From: Bacillota bacterium
GTDB lineage: Bacteria > Bacillota > Clostridia > Christensenellales > SZUA-584
Length of the DNA: 64,000 bases
Direction of reading: 5' to 3'
Assembly (NCBI GenBank): GCA_023428025.1
Contig: JAEYZN010000032.1
Location: forward strand, 19,108 to 83,107
Positions within the stretch are counted from its first letter, which is position 1, and the number at the start of each line of letters is the position of its first letter. A program made the position numbers and the translations under genes. The notes beneath the pieces were generated by a model. The model was not told the origin of the DNA. It did no database searches and worked only from the letters and a program-made list of their open reading frames with translations. Positions 58,717 to 64,000 of the stretch are shown in pieces.

Positions 58717-59753
58717 TTTATCTCCTCTTTCTGCGCCGCTTTTATCGCTTTCATAAAAGCTGTCGGCACCGGCTTATTCTCAAATTGTGCCCAGCTCACC
58801 CATTCCAATGCGCCGCCGGACGGTATCTCTTCATCCATCCTGAAACGGATGATGTCCATCTCCCAGCGACGGTGCGTGAACACATGGATCACATGCCCCG
58901 CCTCCTGCCCGCCCGTCAGGCTGATGCCGTATTTCTCCGCGAACAGCGCCTCGACCGGCTTGTCCGCCTGCTTCTCGACGATCGGCAGCCCCCACATGCG
59001 CGCCAACAGCGACTCATCCCGCCGGTGCTCCAACAGCACCGATTTGGGCGTTTCCACGAGCGCCACCCAGAGATGCACCACCTGCTGCTTCTCCTTCGGC
59101 TTTTTCACCGGAAGAGCGTCCACCATGCCCTGCCTAAGCGCCGCACAATCGCCGGACACGGGACACGCCGCGCAGTCGGGCGAGACAGGGCGGCATACCA
59201 GCGCGCCCAGTTCCATCAGCGCCTGCGTGAAATCGCCCGCGGCGTCACGCGGCATCAGGCGCTGCACGCGCGCCTCCACGGTTTTGCGCGTCTGCGGCAG
59301 CGTGATATCGTCCCGCCTGCCGTCCACCCGCGCGAACACGCGCAGCACGTTACCGTCCACTGCGGCATTCGGCAATCCCAGCGCGATGCTCGTCACCGCC
59401 CCGGCAATGTATGGCCCCACGCCCGGCAGCTTCCGCCAACCGTCCAGCGTATCCGGAAACATACCGCCATGCTCAGCCGCTACGATCCTAGCGATGCGGT
59501 GCAGGTTGCGGGCGCGCGCGTAATACCCGAGGCCCTTCCACGCGGCCAGCACCGCCTCCTCATCCGCCGCGGCCAGCGCGTGCACGTCCGGAAACGTCTC
59601 CAGAAAACGCCCGTAGTACCGCAGCACCGTCTCCACCGTCGTCTGCTGCAGCATCATCTCGGATACCAGAATCTCATACACATCCCGCGTGGCACGCCAC
59701 GGCAGTCCCCTTTTATTCTCTCTGTACCATGCCAGCAGTTTCGCTGTGTTCAT
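58713..59753 (-). CDS. mutY: Adenine DNA glycosylase
   Basis: A 346-residue enzyme. The HhH-GPD core has SEMMLQQTTVETV, LPGVGPYIAGAVTSIA and the catalytic Asp in AAVDGNVLRV. The 4Fe-4S Cys cluster is CRPVSPDCAACPVSGDC, and the C-terminal Nudix-like domain (about 230-340) reads 8-oxoG. It removes A opposite 8-oxoguanine. First gene of a mutY-msrAB pair; a promoter overlaps the upstream hairpin at 59785-59821. Confidence 0.95.
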   Translation of the reverse strand: MNTAKLLAWYRENKRGLPWRATRDVYEILVSEMMLQQTTVETVLRYYGRFLETFPDVHALAAADEEAVLAAWKGLGYYARARNLHRIARIVAAEHGGMFPDTLDGWRKLPGVGPYIAGAVTSIALGLPNAAVDGNVLRVFARVDGRRDDITLPQTRKTVEARVQRLMPRDAAGDFTQALMELGALVCRPVSPDCAACPVSGDCAALRQGMVDALPVKKPKEKQQVVHLWVALVETPKSVLLEHRRDESLLARMWGLPIVEKQADKPVEALFAEKYGISLTGGQEAGHVIHVFTHRRWEMDIIRFRMDEEIPSGGALEWVSWAQFENKPVPTAFMKAIKAAQKEEIK

Positions 59754-59784
59754 TCCGCCTCCACGCTTATTGCGATTCGTTCTT

Positions 59785-59821
59785 ATTATAACACAACAGC
59801 GGGCCCATTTTGAACCCGCTG
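59785..59821 (-). promoter_or_regulatory. mutY promoter overlapping the terminator hairpin of the upstream gene
   Basis: On the minus strand a CAGCGGG/CCCGCTG hairpin (59797-59821) ends the deacetylase gene. TTCAAA (59809-59814) and TATAAT (59785-59790), 18 bp apart, form a promoter for mutY within the same bases. Confidence 0.6.
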
Positions 59822-59866
59822 CCCAATATAATTATTGCTTGGAAAGGTCCCCCCGCACATATCTAC

Positions 59867-60736
59867 TCAACCCGCGGGTGGCTGCGCGGCCAGGTCGTCC
59901 AGGCTGCCGAACGTGTAGCCCATCTCCTCCCACCTGGTCAGCAGATCATCCATGATCGCGGCGTTGGTGGACGACGTGGCGTGCAGCAGCGCCACCATGC
60001 CGGGGTGCGTGCGCGAAACGATGGTCTCCATCGCGGAATCGGCGGACGGCTGGTTATCCACGTACCAGTCCTTGTACGCGAAGCTCCAGAATATCGATTT
60101 GTAGCCCATCTGCTGCGCGTATTTCAGACACATCTCGCTGAAGCGGCCCTCCGGCGGACGGAAATAAGGCGCTATCTCCTGCCCCGTCACGGATTTGTAC
60201 CGGTCCGCCACGCCCGTCATTTCGCTCCTGAACGTCTCGATATCCGTCATCGCCGCCATGTTCTTGTGGTTGGTGGAATGGCTGCACACCAGGTGACCCT
60301 CGTCCGCCATGCGCTTGACGAGATCAGGGCTGGTCTTGATGTAGTGGTCAACAAGGAAGAATGCCGCGGGCGCGTTGTGCTTCTTGAGCGCGTCCAGTAT
60401 CTGCGGCGTGTTGCCGTTCTCGTAACCTGCGTCGAATGTGATGTAGATCACCTTCTTGTCCGGCTGCCCGATCCAGTATCCGCCGTACTGGCCGATAAAG
60501 GAGAACTCCGGCTGCGGGGCGGGCTGCGTGCCGTCCGTTTTCGGCATCGTATACCAGCTGTATTCCATGGTCTCGCTGTGAGCGACGCTTTCTGCTGAAA
60601 AAGTCGGGACGGATACGCCGAGCGAGGTGAACAACACGATCAGCACAACATCCAGGCAGGCGATAAAAAACAGCAGGCGGCCTTTATGTTTGCGCCGCTC
60701 CTGAAAAAACGAAGGCTCTTGGGGGTATGTTTCCAT
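59867..60736 (-). CDS. Polysaccharide deacetylase, PdaA-like
   Basis: A 289-residue protein. A single membrane anchor (about residues 21-43) is followed by a NodB-homology domain. The motifs are ITFDAGYENGNT (catalytic Asp and metal Asp), HSTNHKN (metal His pair), RPPEGRFS and LLHATS. The TFDAGYEN form is typical of PdaA, which removes acetyl or muramic-lactam precursor groups from peptidoglycan and is linked to spore cortex. GGAGGG precedes the ATG. Confidence 0.9.
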   Translation of the reverse strand: METYPQEPSFFQERRKHKGRLLFFIACLDVVLIVLFTSLGVSVPTFSAESVAHSETMEYSWYTMPKTDGTQPAPQPEFSFIGQYGGYWIGQPDKKVIYITFDAGYENGNTPQILDALKKHNAPAAFFLVDHYIKTSPDLVKRMADEGHLVCSHSTNHKNMAAMTDIETFRSEMTGVADRYKSVTGQEIAPYFRPPEGRFSEMCLKYAQQMGYKSIFWSFAYKDWYVDNQPSADSAMETIVSRTHPGMVALLHATSSTNAAIMDDLLTRWEEMGYTFGSLDDLAAQPPAG

Positions 60737-60830
60737 TCCGGCCCTCCAGAAAACAATTTGTCAACTATACGTATGCCCTGTCCGCCGCCGATATGCCCGG
60801 AGCGCTCCCATGCATTTTATTCAGACAAGC

Positions 60831-60860
60831 AAAAACCCCACCGGCGCAGCCAGCGGGGCT
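60831..60860 (-). terminator. Terminator of the glycosyltransferase gene
   Basis: On the minus strand a GC-rich hairpin (CCCC/GGGG plus an inner GGC/GCC pairing) is followed by TTTTT, 36 bases after the stop. Confidence 0.7.
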
Positions 60861-60895
60861 ATGGATGTTATTCTGACAGATATGCTATTATCGCG

Positions 60896-62152
60896 TCACC
60901 GACGTATCTCGGATGCGTTCATCACGAACGTATGCCGCACGGGTACCCAGGTCGTCTTCCTGACGATCGCCGCCAGCGCGATGGGCAGATACGGCAACAA
61001 GAACAGCGGGAAGGTGAACAGATACAACACCTTTTTGACCGTTTTGCTGTGGATCTGCTTCCATTCCGTGACCAGGGTGATGAGCCCGAAGAAGAACAGC
61101 GTGAGATACAGGTTGAGCGCGCACAGCCCGACCTGCGTCATCGTTCCCAGCACGATGTAATACTTGTGAGCGGCCAGCCCGTACACCCCGAACACAAAGT
61201 TGACGGCCAGCATCGCCAGCGTAAGCAGCGTGGCGGGCGCGATGGTCATCAGCATGTCGTAGCACTGGAAGCGCCTCTCCGCCGTGCAGCCGCGTACCAG
61301 TTTTGTGCCGTAGCGGCGCATCACCTGATAGAAGCCCTTGGCCCAGCGCATGCGCTGATGCCACGAGGTTTTGAAGTCCACCGGCTGCTCATCATAAAGC
61401 ACGGCTTTTTCACTGTATCCGATCACCTCTTTGCTGGTGACCTTGTCGATCGTGAACTGGATGTCCTCAGTCAGCAGGTGATAATGCCAGCCGTCGTCCT
61501 CCGCCACGATATCGCTGGATACCAGAAAGCCGGTGCCGGATATCGCGCAGCTGGTATTGCATATCATGCGCGCGCCGTTCAGATACTTGGACTCGCGCAA
61601 AAACCACAGCGCATACCCCGCCGATATCCAGTTGTAACCGAAATTCTTGGAGTTGCGGTAGCTCGTCACGGCGCGGTAACCGGCGTCGAATACGTTGTTC
61701 ATCTCTCTCACGTAGTTCTCGTCCAGCACGTTGTCCGCGTCGAACACCATATAACCGTCGAAGCTGTGCAGGCCGTACAGCCGCTTGATCTGCTGGAAGG
61801 CGTGGTCCAGCGCATAGCCCTTGCCCACCCTGCGCGTATCGTGCCGTTCAAACACGATGGCGCCATAGCTTCGGGCCGCGGCAGCGGTGTCATCCGTGCA
61901 GTTGTCCGCCACCACGAATATGTGGATAAGCCCTGCCGGATAGTTCTGCGACCTTATGCTCCGGAGCAGCTCGCCGATGACCTGCCCTTCGTTTCTCGCC
62001 GCCACCAGCACGGCGTATTTGTGCATGCTCTTTGCCGAATAGACCGGCATTTTCTTGAACAGCCGCACGCCTACATAGACAATCTGGTAAGCATAGCAGC
62101 AAAAAAACAAGACGAACAATAAAAAGTTTACGTCCTTAACCCATTGCAGCAT
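60896..62152 (-). CDS. Membrane glycosyltransferase, family 2
   Basis: A 418-residue processive-type GT2. One N-terminal helix precedes the catalytic domain (about 45-285) with VLVAARNEGQVIGELL, the metal-binding DADN, LTEDIQFT and the Q-x-x-R-W motif QRMRWAKG. Four C-terminal helices follow. Hyaluronan/cellulose-synthase-like enzymes have this layout. The ATG at 62152 is chosen because the mapped promoter places the transcript start near 62188, ruling out an upstream in-frame ATG at 62212. Polymer made is unknown. Confidence 0.88.
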   Translation of the reverse strand: MLQWVKDVNFLLFVLFFCCYAYQIVYVGVRLFKKMPVYSAKSMHKYAVLVAARNEGQVIGELLRSIRSQNYPAGLIHIFVVADNCTDDTAAAARSYGAIVFERHDTRRVGKGYALDHAFQQIKRLYGLHSFDGYMVFDADNVLDENYVREMNNVFDAGYRAVTSYRNSKNFGYNWISAGYALWFLRESKYLNGARMICNTSCAISGTGFLVSSDIVAEDDGWHYHLLTEDIQFTIDKVTSKEVIGYSEKAVLYDEQPVDFKTSWHQRMRWAKGFYQVMRRYGTKLVRGCTAERRFQCYDMLMTIAPATLLTLAMLAVNFVFGVYGLAAHKYYIVLGTMTQVGLCALNLYLTLFFFGLITLVTEWKQIHSKTVKKVLYLFTFPLFLLPYLPIALAAIVRKTTWVPVRHTFVMNASEIRR

Positions 62153-62194
62153 TTTCGTCTCTTGATTCTCCTTATTAACTTTTACCAAGGGTGT

Positions 62195-62223
62195 AGTATA
62201 GTACAACACCATTTGATATGCAA
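62195..62223 (-). promoter_or_regulatory. Promoter of the glycosyltransferase gene
   Basis: On the minus strand TTGCAT (62218-62223), 17 bp, then TATACT (62195-62200). Confidence 0.65.
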
Positions 62224-62503
62224 TAACTGAACCAACAAAATTACAAATCGTTCACATATTTTCAAAGCCTGCCTCCCGTCGCGGTTTATACGCAGCCATT
62301 CACGCCAAACCGCCTTGATATTCGGCAGCCCACCAAGAATTTGCCAAGAAAAATCCTTGGTCGGTATTTTAAGCTGCCTGGAAGCTGCCCTTTTTGACGC
62401 CTCCCCTACATGCTGATTGCTTTTCTTCTGTAAGCTTCACGTGGAAATGCCTCTCAATATCGGCAATCCATCCGCTCTCCTGTGGGTTTAAACAGATATC
62501 CAT
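62224..62503 (-). pseudogene. Possible decayed gene fragment
   Basis: Two minus-strand frames look coding but are broken. An ATG at 62503 gives 44 residues (LNPQESGWIADIERHFHVK inside) and stops at 62369. Another frame from about 62400 on continues with KIPTKDFSWQILGGLPNIKA and NRDGRQALKICERF. There is no ribosome site. Together they look like a short gene broken by a frameshift. Family not recognised. Confidence 0.3.
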
Positions 62504-62523
62504 TAAGTAAATTTTAAGGTGAG

Positions 62524-62626
62524 TTTACAAATAGCATAAAATAGCATATAATAAATATATATTTTTGAGTGGTTTGATTAGGAACTCAGGCGGAAATCTC
62601 ATTTGAATATGGGGTTTCCGTTTTTT
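62524..62626 (+). ncRNA. Possible small RNA or leader: strong promoter followed closely by a terminator
   Basis: TTTACA (62524-62529), 17 bp, TATAAT (62547-62552) form a near-consensus promoter. A hairpin CGGAAA-TCTCAT / ATGGGG-TTTCCG (62591-62620, with G-T pairs) and six T follow, bounding a transcript of about 65 bases. It may be a free small RNA or an attenuator for the small gene at 62686. Confidence 0.4.
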
Positions 62627-62685
62627 ATTTATAAGACGTACTAAGACATTAAGAACGAGTTAAAAAGGAGAAGTGGGTAAAAGAG

Positions 62686-63000
62686 ATGATTCAAAGGAGT
62701 TCGGAGAAATACAAAGGTAGATATTTTGTTAGAGTGCTGTTATGCAGCGGGACAAGATTTAATCCGATGGGGGATGAAGAGCTGGCTATATTTTGTCAAT
62801 GTGGCGATGAAGAGCCGTCAGTCATCGACGTGAATAAAGAGCGCCTTCTTAGGTGGGTGAATAACAACCCAACATGCAAAAGAAATCAGAGCAACGAACA
62901 GTACAGGATTTCCAAACATCCCGATGCGATGTCTATCATTTTTCTGACGGATCGTGAAATTCAGGCTTGCCGTACGGCAAACCGCATATTCCCATGTTAA
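62686..63000 (+). CDS. Hypothetical 104-residue protein
   Basis: An open frame with an AAGGAG site 15 bases before the ATG (long spacing). The product is hydrophilic with several Cys (FCQCGDEEP) and no recognisable domain. It lies in a degraded, A+T-rich zone between a possible leader RNA and a broken cold-shock gene, so it may be a remnant or not a gene. Confidence 0.35.
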   Translation: MIQRSSEKYKGRYFVRVLLCSGTRFNPMGDEELAIFCQCGDEEPSVIDVNKERLLRWVNNNPTCKRNQSNEQYRISKHPDAMSIIFLTDREIQACRTANRIFPC

Positions 63001-63058
63001 TGATACATTGGTATATTCCAATTCCTTTAGCCTGGAGCGAGGTACCACTATAATATAT

Positions 63059-63266
63059 AATGGTACGGTAAAATGGTTTAATGCGGACAAGGGATTTGGA
63101 TTTATTTTTCAACGATGAGGGCAGAGAAGATTTTTTTTGTGTACTTTTCGGCAATCATGAGCCAGGGGGTTAAATCTCTGTCGGAAGGGCAAAGGCTACT
63201 TATAATACTGAAGCAGATCCGAAAAACAGGAACAGGCTGAGAGCCGTGTATGTTTTTCTGGCATAG
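63059..63266 (+). pseudogene. Broken cold-shock protein gene (CspA family)
   Basis: Three frames carry consecutive parts of a Csp: NGTVKWFNADKGFGFI, then DEGRED followed by SQGVKSLSEGQ, then ATYNTEADPKNRNRLRAVYV. They are joined by three single-base shifts: an extra T in ATTTTT near 63105, an extra T in the T8 run near 63131-63138, and a missing A in CAAAGG near 63191. The start codon is also lost (ATA where ATG is expected). The RNA-binding motif KGFGFI is intact. Confidence 0.85.
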
Positions 63267-63523
63267 TTCATAGAACCGGAAATGGTTGGCCAGCTTATTA
63301 GCGTTTTTATTTTCAAGGTTTAATCTATATCAACCTAGCCAATTACCATGTCCATTACACCCGCCCGGAACACATTTCCTTATCTGTCTTTACATTCACC
63401 TTGGGCGCCATGATAAGTTTATGCAAAAAAGGCACAGGCGCTTTGCCACATGCCTTTTCTTGTTTATGTTCCTCTGCGGTCTATACGTATACGCTGGTCT
63501 TATATGACCGGCGCCGCGATCAA
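63267..63523. other. Gap after the cold-shock pseudogene
   Basis: Nothing coding is supported. The only feature is the terminator of the gene at the window end (63425-63458). Confidence 0.5.
63425..63458 (-). terminator. Terminator of the repeat-rich gene at the window end
   Basis: AAAAGGCA / TGCCTTTT is an 8-bp stem with a 16-base loop; on the minus strand it is followed by TTTTTT-like bases. Confidence 0.7.
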
Positions 63524-64000
63524 TCAGCCGTAGATCGTCACAAACTTGATCGAATACAGGTCGCACATCAGCAGATCGTCCGTGAGGTATGGCCGAAGCA
63601 CGATGTAGCTTGCGCCCACCTCCACCAGCACGCCCACGCGGTCCACGAGCGCGCCCGTCGTGCCGATCAAAAACTCGACGCGCATATTCTTGCCGAGGAA
63701 GTTTCTTAAGAAACCGGCGGTATAATACGGGCTTTCCACCGTGGTCGGCGTCTCAACGGCAGCCGGAGACGCTGCAACGAAGGGACGTGCGGGCAGCCCG
63801 GATGATGTATATTCCTGCGTGGTTGTTGCACCCGCCAGCCCCGACATGGATGCGTTTTGTTTTGACGCCGGCGATACGCCTGTCATCGGCGCGTTGGACA
63901 TCGGCGATACTCCCGTTTTGGGCGCATACGACATCGGCGACACGCCTGTCATCGGCGCGTTGGACATCGGCGATACTCCCGTTTTGGGCGCATACGACAT
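63524..64000 (-). CDS. Repeat-containing protein, N-terminal part outside window
   Basis: The frame is open at the window edge and the repeats continue to it, so the start lies beyond 64000. The visible 158 residues begin with 11-residue repeats alternating MSYAPKTGVSP and MSNAPMTGVSP, then a Ser/Thr/Pro-rich linker. A compact C-terminal domain of about 65 residues follows (FLRNFLGKNMRVEFLIGTTG, then DLLMCDLYSIKFVTIYG). The layout resembles spore-coat or surface proteins, but I do not recognise the domain. Confidence 0.7.
   Translation of the reverse strand: MSYAPKTGVSPMSNAPMTGVSPMSYAPKTGVSPMSNAPMTGVSPASKQNASMSGLAGATTTQEYTSSGLPARPFVAASPAAVETPTTVESPYYTAGFLRNFLGKNMRVEFLIGTTGALVDRVGVLVEVGASYIVLRPYLTDDLLMCDLYSIKFVTIYG
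63869..64000 (-). repeat. 66-bp tandem DNA repeat (two 33-bp half units)
   Basis: The same 66-base sequence recurs with exact period (for example GTTGGACA at 63893 and 63959) and codes for two 11-residue units. It runs out of the window, so the copy number is unknown. Confidence 0.85.

Noticed and set aside
63869..64000. CRISPR array
   Set aside because: The units are contiguous coding repeats in frame without variable spacers; no cas genes are present.

Overview
The window (about 57% G+C by eye) looks like chromosome from a strictly anaerobic member of the Bacillota, probably class Clostridia. The signs are strong AGGAGG-type ribosome binding sites, TTGACA/TATAAT promoters with 17-bp spacers, A-type flavoprotein (FprA), rubredoxin and hemerythrin genes, an AmmeMemoRadiSam locus, DUF6809 proteins, several cell-wall NlpC/P60 and L,D-transpeptidase enzymes, a CotH/lamin-tail protein and a PdaA-like deacetylase. 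I cannot place it to genus. I saw no rRNA, intact tRNA, CRISPR array, integrase or transposase gene. One MITE-like element is present.

Layout. 1-5.4 kb: an M56/BlaR1 sensor peptidase (5' end outside the window), small membrane proteins, two near-identical DUF6809 genes flanking two divergent XRE repressors, and an L,D-transpeptidase. 5.4-10 kb: a minus-strand GntR / DegT aminotransferase / Gfo-Idh-MocA dehydrogenase / URO-D cluster with a well-placed GntR operator. 10-22.7 kb: a frameshifted hemerythrin, a LytS-type histidine kinase, a SorC regulator, a helicase with predicted membrane segments, a lipoprotein, a two-HD-domain protein, a secreted 19-residue-repeat protein, a QueG-like Fe-S protein and an NlpC/P60 protein. 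23-27 kb: a TetR-controlled operon (membrane protein, TetR, FMN reductase), a variant cis-prenyltransferase and a second NlpC/P60 protein. 27.5-37.5 kb: aldehyde dehydrogenase, FprA, glutamate dehydrogenase, a short-chain dehydrogenase, an alpha-oxoamine synthase and the CotH/lamin-tail protein. 37.5-42.2 kb: three zinc-ribbon-locus genes (one frameshifted) and the AmmeMemoRadiSam pair with a MITE sitting exactly on a stop codon.

The most interesting region is 42.3-55.8 kb. One promoter (55804-55832) and one terminator (42295-42320) bracket six tightly packed minus-strand genes: acyl-activating ligase, acyl carrier protein, Sfp-type phosphopantetheinyl transferase, a 2461-residue C-A-T-C-A-T-reductase NRPS, a 7TM-PAS histidine kinase and a REC/GAF-like/HD-GYP response regulator. 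The predicted product is an N-acyl dipeptide aldehyde (or its alcohol or cyclised imine/pyrazinone form), and the same operon carries a two-component system. That suggests a signal-like or self-sensed metabolite.

56-62 kb is a DNA-repair and redox-repair block (HD protein, rubredoxin, exonuclease III, MsrA-MsrB, MutY) followed by a PdaA-like deacetylase and a membrane glycosyltransferase. 62.2-63.5 kb is a degraded stretch with a broken cold-shock gene. The window ends inside a gene with 11-residue repeats.

Six apparent single-base frameshifts, in four genes, lie in or beside mono-nucleotide runs (hemerythrin, the TetR-operon membrane protein, the zinc-ribbon-locus gene and the cold-shock gene). 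Some may be sequencing indels rather than biology.
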